Assembly: GCA_965247175.1 (NCBI GenBank)
Contig: OZ252006.1
Span: 2,976,001 to 3,040,000, forward strand
Source: JANQMX01 sp965247175
GTDB taxonomy: Bacteria > Pseudomonadota > Alphaproteobacteria > Kiloniellales > DSM-21159
Length of the DNA stretch: 64,000 nucleotides
Direction of reading: 5' to 3'
In this document: piece after piece, positions 15,420-24,264 of the stretch
Layout of the letters: each line of letters opens with the position of its first letter
How positions within the stretch are numbered: the stretch's first letter is position 1
Position numbers and translations under genes: made by a program
Notes under the pieces: generated by a model
The model's database searches: none
The model's input: the letters and a program-made list of their open reading frames with translations, nothing else
What the model was told of the DNA's origin: nothing

Positions 15420-16694
15420 ATGACGATCACGAGACGGCGCTTTGCCAAGGGAATGGGTATCGCTTTGGGCCTTAGCACGCTGGCCGCGCCGGCCGTCGTC
15501 AGGGCGCAAAGCAAGGGACGCCTGGTCGTCATCGGCGGCGGCGCCGGCGGCGCCACGCTCGCCAAGTACGTGGCGCGCGACAGCAAGGGCGATGTTGACG
15601 TCACCCTGGTGCAGGAGACCCCGCTGTACAGCACCTGCTTCTATAGCAACCTCTATATCGGCGGCCTGCGCAACTTCGACTCGATCACCCACGACTATTC
15701 GACCTTGGCGAACAAGTACGGGGTCAAGCCCGTCTACGAGCGCGCGGTCGAGGTCGACACGACCGCCAAGCGGGTGCGCCTCGCCAGCGGCGCCACACTC
15801 GACTACGACGCGCTGGCCGTCGCGCCGGGCATCGATATCATCTACGACTCCATTCCGGGCTACAGCAAAGCCGCGGCCAACGTCATGCCGCATAGCTGGC
15901 AGGCCGGGCCGCAGACCCTGCTGCTCAAGAAGCAGTTGGACGCGATGGAGGACGGCGGCCTCTTCGTCATGGCAGCGCCCCCCAACCCCTTCCGCTGCCC
16001 GCCAGGCCCCTACGAGCGGGTCAGCATGATCGCCCATGTCTTCAAGCAGCATAAGCCGAACTCGAAGATCCTCGTCCTCGACCCGAAGACGAAGCACTCC
16101 AAGCAGGCGCTGTTCCAGGAGGCCTGGGAAAACCACTACGAGGGCATGATCGAGTGGGTTCCCGGGGATTTCGGCGGCGAAATCGAGTCGGTGGACGCCG
16201 CCAGCATGACCCTGACAGCCGGCGGCGAGACCCACAAGGCGGCAGTCGCCAACGTCATCCCGGCGCAGCGGGCCGGCGCCATCGCGCAGGCGGCAGGTCT
16301 TACGGACGACAGCGGCTGGTGCCCCATCGTGCCGGCGACCATGGCTTCCAAGATGGCCGAGGGCGTCTACGTGGTGGGCGATGCCTGCAATCCCGGCGAC
16401 ATGCCCAAGTCCGCCTTCTCGGCCAACAGTCAGGCCAAGGTCGCGGCCATGGCCATCCGTCACGAGCTGACCGGGTCGCGCGTCTTCCCGGCCAAGTTCC
16501 GCAACACCTGCTGGAGCACGGTGGCACCGGACGATACGGTCAAGGTGGGTGCCAACTACGAGCCGACCGACGAGAAGATCTCCAAGCTCGACGGCTTCAT
16601 CAGCGAGGTGGGTGAGACCGCCGAGCTGCGTGAGCAGACCAAGCTGGAGGCCGACGGCTGGTACGCCGGCATCACGGCTGACATGTTCACCTGA
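15420..16694 (+). CDS. soxF: SoxF / FccB, flavoprotein subunit of sulfide dehydrogenase
   Basis: A 424-residue FAD protein with a Tat signal (TRRRFAKGMGIALGL), the dinucleotide-binding GGGAGGATLAKYV, and redox cysteines characteristic of flavocytochrome c (TPLYSTCFYSN with a distal FRCPPGPYERV). A second nucleotide-binding motif VYVVGDACNP and the flavocytochrome C-terminal dimerisation region (FRNTCWSTVAPDD) follow. It would oxidise sulfide to polysulfide in the periplasm with SoxE as partner. Start ATG with GGGAGGAAGACA upstream. Last gene of the soxS operon. Confidence 0.92.
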   Translation: MTITRRRFAKGMGIALGLSTLAAPAVVRAQSKGRLVVIGGGAGGATLAKYVARDSKGDVDVTLVQETPLYSTCFYSNLYIGGLRNFDSITHDYSTLANKYGVKPVYERAVEVDTTAKRVRLASGATLDYDALAVAPGIDIIYDSIPGYSKAAANVMPHSWQAGPQTLLLKKQLDAMEDGGLFVMAAPPNPFRCPPGPYERVSMIAHVFKQHKPNSKILVLDPKTKHSKQALFQEAWENHYEGMIEWVPGDFGGEIESVDAASMTLTAGGETHKAAVANVIPAQRAGAIAQAAGLTDDSGWCPIVPATMASKMAEGVYVVGDACNPGDMPKSAFSANSQAKVAAMAIRHELTGSRVFPAKFRNTCWSTVAPDDTVKVGANYEPTDEKISKLDGFISEVGETAELREQTKLEADGWYAGITADMFT

Positions 16695-16725
16695 CCGTGG
16701 GGGAGCGGACCGCGCGGCGAATGCG

Positions 16726-17511
16726 CTAACCGGCGGTCCAGCCGCCGTCGACCATCAAGGCCGTCCCCGTGACGAGCGCGGAGGCGTCCGAGGCCAGGTA
16801 GACGGCGGCGCCCATCACGTCGGAGATCTCACCGACGCGGCCGAGCTTGATCTTCTCCTCGATCCAGCGGACCCGGTCAGGATCGTCGAAGGTCGCCTGC
16901 GTAAAGGGCGTGCGCACGAAGGTGGGGCAGAGCGTGTTCACCCGGATGCCATGGCCACCCCATTCGATGGCCATGGCCTTGGTGAAGCCTTCGAGGGCGA
17001 ACTTCGAAGCGCAGTAGACCGCGCGGTCGATACCGCCGATATGCCCCATCTGGCTGGAGACGTTGATCAGCGAGCCGGGCCTGCCGGCGGCCATCAGGCC
17101 GCGGGCGACGGCCTGGGTCAGGAAGTAGGCGCCGCGCAGGTTCAGGTTCATCACCGCATCGAAGTCGGCGGCCTTCGTCTCGAGCGCCGGACTGTGGCGC
17201 GAGATCCCCGCGCTGTTGATCAAGACCTCGAAGGGGCCACGCGCAGCCACCGCGTCCTCCGTTGCGTCGATGTCCGCGACATCCAGGGGCAGAGCTTCCG
17301 CCTGCCACCCGCGCGCTGCAAAGGCCTTTACTAGAGCGTCCAAACGCTCCGCCGTTCGCGCGGCCAGCGTCACCTGCGCGCCGGCTGACGCCAGCGCCAC
17401 GGCGCAGCCGAGCCCGATGCCTGAGCTGGCCCCGGTGACCAGCGCGCGGCGTCCCTCGAGCCGAAAGCTCGGCGGTTCGGGCAGCTCTATATCGAACTCA
17501 TGGCCGGTCAT
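16726..17511 (-). CDS. Short-chain dehydrogenase/reductase
   Basis: A 261-residue classical SDR: cofactor loop TGASSGIG, NSAGIS, a catalytic Ser in NVSSQMG, and Tyr/Lys in YCASK; C-terminal VDGGW. An Asp/Arg pattern in the second strand (AARTAERL) leaves NAD versus NADP preference open. It is preceded by GAGGAGG. Downstream of the HisD-like dehydrogenase in one minus-strand operon (TRAP SBP, permease, HisD-like, SDR), it probably oxidises the same imported polyol or hydroxyacid family. HpsO/HpsP-type roles in sulfopropanediol degradation are possible but unproven. Confidence 0.85.
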   Translation of the reverse strand: MTGHEFDIELPEPPSFRLEGRRALVTGASSGIGLGCAVALASAGAQVTLAARTAERLDALVKAFAARGWQAEALPLDVADIDATEDAVAARGPFEVLINSAGISRHSPALETKAADFDAVMNLNLRGAYFLTQAVARGLMAAGRPGSLINVSSQMGHIGGIDRAVYCASKFALEGFTKAMAIEWGGHGIRVNTLCPTFVRTPFTQATFDDPDRVRWIEEKIKLGRVGEISDVMGAAVYLASDASALVTGTALMVDGGWTAG

Positions 17512-17556
17512 CGACGAAGCCTCCTCAGCGCGATGGTTCGCAGACTCCGTTAGCCG

Positions 17557-18864
17557 CTATTCGGCGGCCGCGCCATAGGGGACGTTCTTACGGCCGTAGC
17601 GGCGAACCCGCACGTTGGCCTGCTCGGCATGGGCGACGAAGCCCTCCAGCATGCTGAGACGCGAGCAATAGGCGCCGATCTCGGCGGCGGCCTCGTCCGA
17701 GGTGACCTTCTGATAGCTGTGGGTCTTCAGGAACTTGCCGACCCAGAGCCCGCCGGTGTAGCGCCCGGCCTTCTTCGTCGGGAGCGTATGGTTGGTGCCG
17801 ATCACCTTGTCACCGTTGGCAACGTTGGTGCGCGCGCCGAGAAAGAGCGCGCCGTAGCAGGTCATGTTGTCCAGGAACCAGTCGTCGCGCTCGGTCATCA
17901 CCTGGACATGCTCGGAGGCGATCTCGTCGGCCACCTGCAGCATCTCCTCGTAGCTGTCGCAGAGGATGACCTCGCCGTAGTCGCGCCAGGAGACCGCCGC
18001 GGTATCGGCCGTCGGCAGGATCTCCAGCAGGCGGTCGATCTCGACCATGGTCTGCTCCGCCAGCCGGCGAGAGTTGGTGACCAGCACGGCCGGCGAGTTG
18101 TAGCCGTGCTCCGCTTGGCCGAGCAGGTCGGTCGCGCAGATCTCCGCATCGACCGTCTCGTCGGCGATCACCATGGTCTCGGTCGGTCCGGCGAAGAGGT
18201 CGATGCCGACCCGTCCGAAGAGCTGGCGCTTGGCCTCGGCGACATAGGCGTTGCCCGGCCCGACCAGCATGTGCACCGGCTCGATTGTCTCGGTGCCGAG
18301 TGCCATGGCGCCGACCGCCTGGATACCGCCAAGGGCATAGATCTCGTGCGCGCCGCCAAGATGCATGGCCGCGACCACCGCCGGGTTCGGCTCACCTTTG
18401 AAGGGCGGTGTCGCCGCCGCGATGCGCGGCACCCCGGCGACGGACGCCGTGAGCACCGACATATGCGCGGAGGCCACCATGGGGAACTTGCCGGCCGGCA
18501 CGTAGCAGCCGACCGACTGCACCGGGATGTTCTTATGGCCCAGCACGACACCGGGCAGGGTCTCGATCTCGATGTCCTGCATCGAGGCGCGCTGCGCTTC
18601 GGCGAAGGTGCGCACCTGCTTCTGGGCGAAGGTGATGTCCTCCATGTCGCGCGCGGAGACACGGTTGATGAACGCGTCGATCTCGGAGGCGGAGAGGCGG
18701 AAGGACGGCGGGCTGTAGTCGTCGAACTTCTCGCTCAACTCCCGCACCGCAGTGTCGCCACGTGCATCGATGTCGGCGAGGGTGCTCTCGACCACCGCGC
18801 GCACCTTGGCATCGTCAGCCGCGCGATCGGCTTCCTGCTTACCCCGCTTCAGGTATTCGATCAT
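17557..18864 (-). CDS. HisD-family dehydrogenase, HpsN-like (sulfopropanediol dehydrogenase-like)
   Basis: A 435-residue homologue of histidinol dehydrogenase. Zinc/active-site residues are kept: Gln and His in LLGQAEHGYNS, Asp in ANGDKVIGTNHTLP and His in EGFVAHAEQANVR. No histidine biosynthesis genes surround it; it is coupled to a TRAP transporter and an SDR. This context fits HpsN-type enzymes that oxidise 2,3-dihydroxypropane-1-sulfonate to sulfolactate with NAD. Start ATG 18864 (GAGGATAGG upstream) is preferred over 18903. The substrate is inferred; a generic polyol dehydrogenase is the alternative. Confidence 0.8.
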   Translation of the reverse strand: MIEYLKRGKQEADRAADDAKVRAVVESTLADIDARGDTAVRELSEKFDDYSPPSFRLSASEIDAFINRVSARDMEDITFAQKQVRTFAEAQRASMQDIEIETLPGVVLGHKNIPVQSVGCYVPAGKFPMVASAHMSVLTASVAGVPRIAAATPPFKGEPNPAVVAAMHLGGAHEIYALGGIQAVGAMALGTETIEPVHMLVGPGNAYVAEAKRQLFGRVGIDLFAGPTETMVIADETVDAEICATDLLGQAEHGYNSPAVLVTNSRRLAEQTMVEIDRLLEILPTADTAAVSWRDYGEVILCDSYEEMLQVADEIASEHVQVMTERDDWFLDNMTCYGALFLGARTNVANGDKVIGTNHTLPTKKAGRYTGGLWVGKFLKTHSYQKVTSDEAAAEIGAYCSRLSMLEGFVAHAEQANVRVRRYGRKNVPYGAAAE

Positions 18865-18886
18865 CCTATCCTCGTGTGTTGTGCGC

Positions 18887-20794
18887 TTACTGGCTGCCGC
18901 CAAACGCCGGGTTCCGCTTCAGCATGCGGCTGCCGAATTCGAACAGTAGGTAGACGCCGATGGCCGCCAAGGTGGCGGGCCAGCTCGGCATGAGCGCCAA
19001 GCCGGCCGGCACCAACCAGATGAGCGCCGAAAGGCCGTTTTGCCCCAAGGTCGGGCGGCCGGCGAGCAGGCTGGCCACCGAGAGGCAGAAGACCACGCCT
19101 GTCGCCGCCGCCATGGCGATCTCCTCCGGACCGCCCTGTCCCAGCATGCCGGGATAGAGAATGAAGAGCATCGGCAGGACGTAGACCGTTGCCGCAAGCC
19201 GCACCGCCTGTGCCGCCACCTGGGTCCAGGGCGCCTGGGCAACGGCGGCCGCCACGAAGACACCGACGCAGACCGGCGGCGTGATCACCGAGAGAGTCGC
19301 GTAGTAGAGCACGAAGAAGTGCACCACCAGCGGCTCTAGCCCCTGCTGGATCAAGGCCGGCGCGAAGACCGCCGCCACCAGCACGTAGGCGGCCGAGGTC
19401 GGAAGACCCATGCCGGCGATCAGGCAGACCCCCGCCATGATCACCGCGACCACGAAGGTCTCGCCGCCGGCGCTCTGCAGGATCATGCTGGTCGCGGCGA
19501 CGCCGAAGCCGGTGAGGTTGAGCACGCCGACGAAGACCTGGGCCGCCACCAGCAGCACCCCCACCGTGACAACGCCGCGGCCGCCGTCGACAAGGGAACG
19601 CCAGAGGGTGCGTGTCACGCCGCGCCAGCCGTCGCCCGCTAAGAGCTGCAGGGTGATGGCGGTACCCATCATGCCGATCATGCCGTAGCAGGCGGTGAGC
19701 GCGATGGAGCGGCCTTGCGCGATACCGACGCCGAGCCCGACCACGGCGGCGATGATCGGCGCCATGCGGTGCCAGTTCAGCGCCGTGCGCCAGTCCGGCA
19801 GGTCGTCGGTGTCGACCTGCCCGAGGTTCCGGCGCTTGGCGACGTGATGCACCGTCGCGAGGACACTGAGGTAGAAGAGAAAGGCAGGCAGGACCGCGGC
19901 TAGCGCAATCTGCCAGTAGTTGATGTTGACCAGCTCGGCCATGACGAAGGCAGCCGTGCCCATGATCGGCGGCGCGAGCTGTCCGCCGGTCGAGGCCACC
20001 GCCTCGACCGCGCCGGCGAAGCTCTTCGGATATCCCAGCCGCTTCATCAGGGGGATGGTGAAGTTGCCGGTGGTGGCCACGTTGGCGACGGTTGAGCCGT
20101 TGATCGAGCCGAAGAGGCCGGAGGCGATGGTGGCGATCTTGGCGGCCCCGCCGGTCGCCCGGCCGCCGGCCCGCGCCGAAAGGTCGAAGAAGGTCTGCCC
20201 CGCCCCGGTGTGCAGCAGCATGGCGCCGAACAACACGAAGGCGGCGAGCGTGGTCGAGGCGACATTGACCAGCAGGCCCCAGAGGCCGCGGTCGGAGAGG
20301 TAGACCACCTCGGTCAGATAGGCGAGGTCGAAGCCGCGGTGCCCGAAATCGCCGGGGATGTATTGGCCAAAGAGCGCATAGGCGAGCGATATCAGCACGA
20401 TGGCGGGAAACAGCAGGCTCCCCGTCACCCGTCTCGACAGCTCGAGCACCACGCCGACGGCGGCGGCGGCCAGCGCGATCTCATGCGGCTGCGCCCAGGG
20501 CAGCTCGGTCATGATGCGCTCGAAATTCAGGATGATGTAGACGCAGGCGACGACCAGCGTGCTGGCCAGCACGATGTCGAGAGCCGCACCCCAGCGGCGC
20601 CAGGGCTTGCCGGCGCCGAGCGGGAACATGATGAAGCCCAGGACGCCGATGACCGAGACGAAGATCGCGCGTTGAATCAGCGACTCGAAGGCGCCGAAAA
20701 ACGAGGTGTAGAAGACGAAGAGGCCCAGCGCGCCGGCCAGCAGCAGGGCCAAGCGGTCACGAACCGTCTTCGGTGCCTGTTCGCTGTCGCTCAT
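18887..20794 (-). CDS. TAXI-type TRAP transporter permease, fused small and large membrane subunits
   Basis: A 635-residue protein with about 15-17 membrane segments: an N-terminal DctQ-like part (about residues 1-150) fused to a DctM-like part with GNFTIPLMKRLGYPKSFAGAVEAVASTGGQLAPPIMGTAAF-type signature and MGLPTSAAYVLVAAV. The fused 4TM-12TM form is typical of TAXI systems. It uses a Na+ gradient with the periplasmic TAXI protein at 20926 to import a carboxylate or sulfonate-like solute. ATG 20794, GGAGG 11 nt upstream. Confidence 0.9.
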   Translation of the reverse strand: MSDSEQAPKTVRDRLALLLAGALGLFVFYTSFFGAFESLIQRAIFVSVIGVLGFIMFPLGAGKPWRRWGAALDIVLASTLVVACVYIILNFERIMTELPWAQPHEIALAAAAVGVVLELSRRVTGSLLFPAIVLISLAYALFGQYIPGDFGHRGFDLAYLTEVVYLSDRGLWGLLVNVASTTLAAFVLFGAMLLHTGAGQTFFDLSARAGGRATGGAAKIATIASGLFGSINGSTVANVATTGNFTIPLMKRLGYPKSFAGAVEAVASTGGQLAPPIMGTAAFVMAELVNINYWQIALAAVLPAFLFYLSVLATVHHVAKRRNLGQVDTDDLPDWRTALNWHRMAPIIAAVVGLGVGIAQGRSIALTACYGMIGMMGTAITLQLLAGDGWRGVTRTLWRSLVDGGRGVVTVGVLLVAAQVFVGVLNLTGFGVAATSMILQSAGGETFVVAVIMAGVCLIAGMGLPTSAAYVLVAAVFAPALIQQGLEPLVVHFFVLYYATLSVITPPVCVGVFVAAAVAQAPWTQVAAQAVRLAATVYVLPMLFILYPGMLGQGGPEEIAMAAATGVVFCLSVASLLAGRPTLGQNGLSALIWLVPAGLALMPSWPATLAAIGVYLLFEFGSRMLKRNPAFGGSQ

Positions 20795-20871
20795 GGCAGG
20801 ATCCGACCTCCGTCACGCTTAGGGCCCGTTGGCCCCGACGGTCTTATCACGCGGGCGGAAAAGAGCGGGAG

Positions 20872-20904
20872 GACAAGGCAGCCGGACGACGGGGCTGCCT
20901 TGTC
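20872..20904 (-). terminator. 12-bp-stem hairpin between TAXI binding-protein and permease genes
   Basis: Perfect arms GACAAGGCAGCC and GGCTGCCTTGTC around a 9-nt loop, in the 131-nt spacer after the TAXI gene on the minus strand. The following CTCTTTTCC makes partial termination plausible. It likely lowers permease transcripts relative to the binding protein or protects its mRNA 3-prime end. Confidence 0.7.
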
Positions 20905-20925
20905 TCCCAATTGCTGGCCGGAGGC

Positions 20926-21888
20926 CTAGCGCAGGCGGTCCGGCACCTCGTAGCCCGCTTCTTCGTAGTAGCGGATGGCACCGGGATGCAGCGGCGTGGT
21001 GGCGTAGTCCAGGGTCAGCTGGATCAGGTCGTTGTCGCCGATCGCCGGGAAACCGGCACGCTGCGTCTCCATGTCTTCCATGACCGCTTTGACGATGTCA
21101 TAGGCGGTCTGGTCGTCCATGTCGGGACGTGCGGAGACGGCAATCATGAAGCCCCAGGTCTGATAGGGGCCGCTGTTTTCCATGTCGCCGCCCGGCATGT
21201 CGACCAGGGAGAGCTCCGGCAGGGTCTCGGCAATCTTGGCACGCTGTTCGTCGCTGATGCCCAGAACCTGGACCGGCGTGAAGGTCGCGATGTCCGTCGT
21301 CAGCGCATCGAACTTGGTGCCGACGGCTGACTTGATGAAGCCGACCGCGCGGCCGTCCTTGATCGCGTCCGCCAGCTCACCGTTGGTGCCGCGTACCCAG
21401 TCCGGCTCGACGCCGAACAGCTTCATGACCTGCAGCGAGGTGTCCTCGGTCGAAGAGCCGCGCTGACCGGGACCGAACTTCTGACCGGCCAGATCGGCGA
21501 TGCTGGAGACGCCGGCGTCACGACGGACGACGACGTTCTGCGGCGCCAGCGAATAGGCCCAGAGCAGCTTGGACCCCACAGCGTTGTCGTCGAAGGACTT
21601 CACACCGTGGTAGGCGTGGTAGAGCGTGGAGGTGGTGACTAGGCCGATGTCCAGCTGGCCGCGCTCCATGCGCTTCAGGTTATCGACCGTAGCACCGGTC
21701 TCGACCACGGAAGCCTGATAGCCATCCGTCTCGGAGACGATGTTCGCCAGGGCCGCGAAGTAGGCGTAGTGCGCCGACTGGGCGTTGGTTGCCCCGAAGG
21801 CCAAGCGCGTTTCGGCATTGGCCGTCCCGGCCATTGCCGGCAGAGCGATGGCCGCGACAGCGGCCAGACGAATGCAGGATTTGAGCAT
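20926..21888 (-). CDS. TAXI-family TRAP solute-binding protein
   Basis: A 320-residue periplasmic binding protein: signal peptide (IRLAAVAAIALPAMAGTANA) then the TAXI fold (GATNAQSAHYAYFAALANIVSE, GPGQRGSSTEDTSLQVMK, GFIKSAVGTKFDA). C-terminal PLHPGAIRYYEEAGY is typical of the family. It delivers a solute to the fused permease at 18887. It heads the minus-strand operon and lies downstream of a LacI-type operator at 21969-21982. Ligand unknown. Confidence 0.9.
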   Translation of the reverse strand: MLKSCIRLAAVAAIALPAMAGTANAETRLAFGATNAQSAHYAYFAALANIVSETDGYQASVVETGATVDNLKRMERGQLDIGLVTTSTLYHAYHGVKSFDDNAVGSKLLWAYSLAPQNVVVRRDAGVSSIADLAGQKFGPGQRGSSTEDTSLQVMKLFGVEPDWVRGTNGELADAIKDGRAVGFIKSAVGTKFDALTTDIATFTPVQVLGISDEQRAKIAETLPELSLVDMPGGDMENSGPYQTWGFMIAVSARPDMDDQTAYDIVKAVMEDMETQRAGFPAIGDNDLIQLTLDYATTPLHPGAIRYYEEAGYEVPDRLR

Positions 21889-21968
21889 GATCTATCGACC
21901 TCCCTAGGCTCGTTTTCTTTGCTTGCGAAGTGCTACCTGTCTCCTCCTTATCGCCCTTAGAATGAGAT

Positions 21969-21982
21969 TGCAAACGTTTTCA
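21969..21982. promoter_or_regulatory. LacI/GalR-type operator
   Basis: TGCAAACGTTTTCA, a near-perfect palindrome about the central CG that fits the TG-N-AA-N-CG-N-TT-N-CA pattern of LacI-family sites. It lies 81 bp upstream of the TAXI gene start and divergent from a LacI-family gene, so local repression of the TRAP operon is the straightforward reading. Confidence 0.75.
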
Positions 21983-22182
21983 TTCTTAGCCCTGAATTTG
22001 GCTATTGCGGAACCCAGGCGCCTTCATTCGTTCTTGTCGGCGGAGACGGACAACGGCCGGACAGCGGAGTGATGAGGGCATTATAACTATATTTCAATTA
22101 ATTAATCACACTCCTGCCCGTTCGATAAGATTGCTTCAGTGCCCTATCGACCACGTCGAGCGACGACATTGGTTTGCATGCG

Positions 22183-22192
22183 TTTGCGCAAA
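22183..22192. promoter_or_regulatory. Short palindrome TTTGCGCAAA near the LacI gene
   Basis: Perfect 10-bp palindrome, flanked by two GCATGC-like elements, about 125 bp upstream of the proposed LacI start. It may be a second operator for autoregulation; the sequence is short enough to be chance. Confidence 0.3.
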
Positions 22193-22317
22193 TTGGCATG
22201 CTCAGCCCTGCCGAGACGTCAGAACCATTCACGCTTTGCAGACGACGCGGATGCGATCTGTACACTGATCCTAAGGTCCCGATCGCATCCCGACCCGACG
22301 CAAGAAAAGCAGGTGCC

Positions 22318-23343
22318 TTGAAACCCCCGAAGAACGGCAAGTCGAAAGTGGAGCGCACGACCGCGGCGGACGTGGCACGCGCGGCCGGCGTTTCGATCAG
22401 CGCCGTCTCGCGCGCCTTCACACCCAACGCCAGCATCGCCAAGCAGACCAAGTCGCGGGTGATGCAGGCGGCAACGGCCCTGGGCTACCAGCCGAACCCC
22501 CTGGCCCGCGGACTGATCACCCGACGCTCCGGCATGATCGCCCTGCTGATGAGCGAGGTAACCAATCCCTTCTATCCGGCGGTGCTGGAAACCTTCGCCC
22601 GCGCGCTCTCGAGCCGCGGCAAACGCGTCATGCTGTTCACGCCGGGCGAGGATGAGCCCTTGGAGGCGCTGCTTCCGCAGGCACTCGGCTACGGCGTTGA
22701 AGGCGTGGTCATCACCTCAGCCCGGCCGACGGCCGAGATGACGGCGGCCTGCGAGTCGGCGCCGGTGCCCGTCGTTCTGTTCAACCGCACGGTGGAAGGC
22801 GCCGCCATCAGCGCTGTCGGCTGCGACAACGAGGCGGGCGGGCGCAAGATTGCGGACTTCCTGGTCGAGAGCGGCCGAAGGCGGCCGGCCTTCGTCGCCG
22901 GGCTGGCCGGCGCCTCGACCAGCATCTACCGTGAGCGCGGCTTCACTGCAGGACTGACTGCGGCCGGCCTGCCAGCCCCGCCGCGCCGCGTCGGTGACTT
23001 CACCTTCGAGGGCGGCCTGCGCGCGGCGGAGGAGCTGCTTGATCTGAAAGAGCGGCCGGATGCGATCTTCGCAGCCAACGACATCATGGCCCTCGGCGTT
23101 CTCGACGGTCTGCGCCGTGTCGGTGGCCTGCGCGTTCCGGAAGACGTCTGGGTGGTCGGCTTCGACGACATCGCCGCCGCCGCCTGGCCCAGCTTCGGCC
23201 TCACCACCTTCCGGCAACCGATCAACCGCATGGTCGCCGAGACCTTGCGTATCCTGGAGTCGTCCGACGAAGGCGCGCCGGTGCCCCCCTCCACCGTGCT
23301 GATCCCGGGCCGCCTCATCGAGCGGAACTCGACGGCGGGCTAA
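22318..23343 (+). CDS. LacI-family transcriptional regulator
   Basis: About 341 residues. The HTH with hinge helix (TAADVARAAGVSISAVSRAF, then NPLARGL) is followed by a periplasmic-binding-protein-like effector domain (IALLMSEVTNPFYPAVLE ... AIFAANDIMALGVLDGLRR ... VWVVGFDDI). Start is uncertain: TTG 22318 follows CAGG and is close to the HTH; the frame is open further upstream to 22174 without family resemblance. It is divergent from the TRAP/HisD-like operon that it probably represses; the aldolase gene at 23349 converges on it. Confidence 0.85.
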   Translation: MKPPKNGKSKVERTTAADVARAAGVSISAVSRAFTPNASIAKQTKSRVMQAATALGYQPNPLARGLITRRSGMIALLMSEVTNPFYPAVLETFARALSSRGKRVMLFTPGEDEPLEALLPQALGYGVEGVVITSARPTAEMTAACESAPVPVVLFNRTVEGAAISAVGCDNEAGGRKIADFLVESGRRRPAFVAGLAGASTSIYRERGFTAGLTAAGLPAPPRRVGDFTFEGGLRAAEELLDLKERPDAIFAANDIMALGVLDGLRRVGGLRVPEDVWVVGFDDIAAAAWPSFGLTTFRQPINRMVAETLRILESSDEGAPVPPSTVLIPGRLIERNSTAG

Positions 23344-23348
23344 GACTC

Positions 23349-24116
23349 TCAGCCCTCTTCGTCCAAAGCCTTGATGCCGCTCGCGGCCGCCCGCGCGCCC
23401 GCCAGCATCCAGGCATGCTCGGAGGCGACGAAGAACATGGAAAAGCCGAAACGGCGCCAGTCCCGCGCCTTGGCCACGTCAGGCACGAAGGTCGCGAAGG
23501 CCTTGCCCGCCGCCTTGGCCGCGGCGGCGACCCTCTCGATCTCGGCCAGCAGTTCGGGCGAGGACTGGTCGGTCTTGCCCAAGCCCACCGACAGGTCCGC
23601 CGGGCCGAGGAACAAGCCGTCGATGCCCTCGGTCGCCGCAATCGCGGCACTGGCCTCGACCCCTTCAGGTTCCTCGATCTGGGCGATGACGACCGTCTCG
23701 CTTCGGCTCTTCGCCAGCACCTCCGGCATCGGACGCGTGGCATAGCCGGCCCAGCGGGTGGAGCCCGCGTAGCCCCGGCCGCCGCGCCCGAAGTAGGCCG
23801 CCTTGGCGATGGCGGCGGCCTTCTCGGCACTGTCCACATGAGGCACCATCACGCCGGTCGCGCCTGCATCAAGCGCCTGCAGGATCGCGGCGGGCGAGGC
23901 CTCCGGCACCCGCACAATACACGGCAGGCCGAGCGCACAGGCCATGGCCAGGCAGGGGTCGATCCGGCCACGGTCGAAGGGGGCGTGCTCCGCATCGAGA
24001 CAGAGGAAGTCCAGGCCGGACAGCGCCAGCACCTCCACCATCTCGATCGCGGGAGTCTTCACGAAGGTTCCGGCCAGCAGGTCGCCCTGTGCCAGCCGCT
24101 GCTTGAACTGCACCAC
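23349..24116 (-). CDS. HpcH/HpaI-family aldolase
   Basis: A 255-residue class II pyruvate aldolase fold: metal-binding LDAEHAPFDR, PHVDS, GRGGRGYAGSTRWAGY, QIEEPEGV and GPADLSVGLG. The family cleaves or forms 2-keto-3-deoxy acids and 4-hydroxy-2-oxoacids with a divalent metal. The substrate is unknown; its place beside the LacI/TRAP cassette suggests a sugar-acid or hydroxyacid pathway. GTG start at 24116 with GGAGAG upstream. Confidence 0.8.
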   Translation of the reverse strand: MVQFKQRLAQGDLLAGTFVKTPAIEMVEVLALSGLDFLCLDAEHAPFDRGRIDPCLAMACALGLPCIVRVPEASPAAILQALDAGATGVMVPHVDSAEKAAAIAKAAYFGRGGRGYAGSTRWAGYATRPMPEVLAKSRSETVVIAQIEEPEGVEASAAIAATEGIDGLFLGPADLSVGLGKTDQSSPELLAEIERVAAAAKAAGKAFATFVPDVAKARDWRRFGFSMFFVASEHAWMLAGARAAASGIKALDEEG

Positions 24117-24166
24117 GGTCTCTCCTCTCTAGCTCATTGGCTCTCTGCGGCGCCTGTCCCGGTCAC

Positions 24167-24184
24167 GACGGCCGAAAGGCCGTC
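24167..24184 (-). terminator. GAAA-tetraloop hairpin after the adenylate cyclase gene
   Basis: Perfect 7-bp stem GACGGCC / GGCCGTC with a GAAA loop, about 80 nt beyond the cyclase stop on the minus strand. No U-tract follows, so intrinsic termination is only possible, not certain. Confidence 0.45.
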
Positions 24185-24264
24185 ATCTCGTCCGCCAAGG
24201 CGCCAGACAGAAATTCCACGGCGTTCTGCGCCGCCCGTTCCGACATACGCCACGCTGACTCGAT

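Larger units (their letters stand above)
21889..22317. promoter_or_regulatory. Divergent control region of TRAP operon and LacI regulator
   Basis: About 430 bp without a supportable gene, AT-rich in the middle (around 22080-22110). It contains the LacI operator at 21969-21982 and a second symmetrical element TTTGCGCAAA at 22183-22192. No sigma-70 hexamers are convincing on either strand. Confidence 0.5.

Noticed and set aside
17557..18864. True histidinol dehydrogenase HisD
   Set aside because: No histidine genes nearby; it is coupled to a TRAP importer and SDR, which fits an HpsN-like role better.
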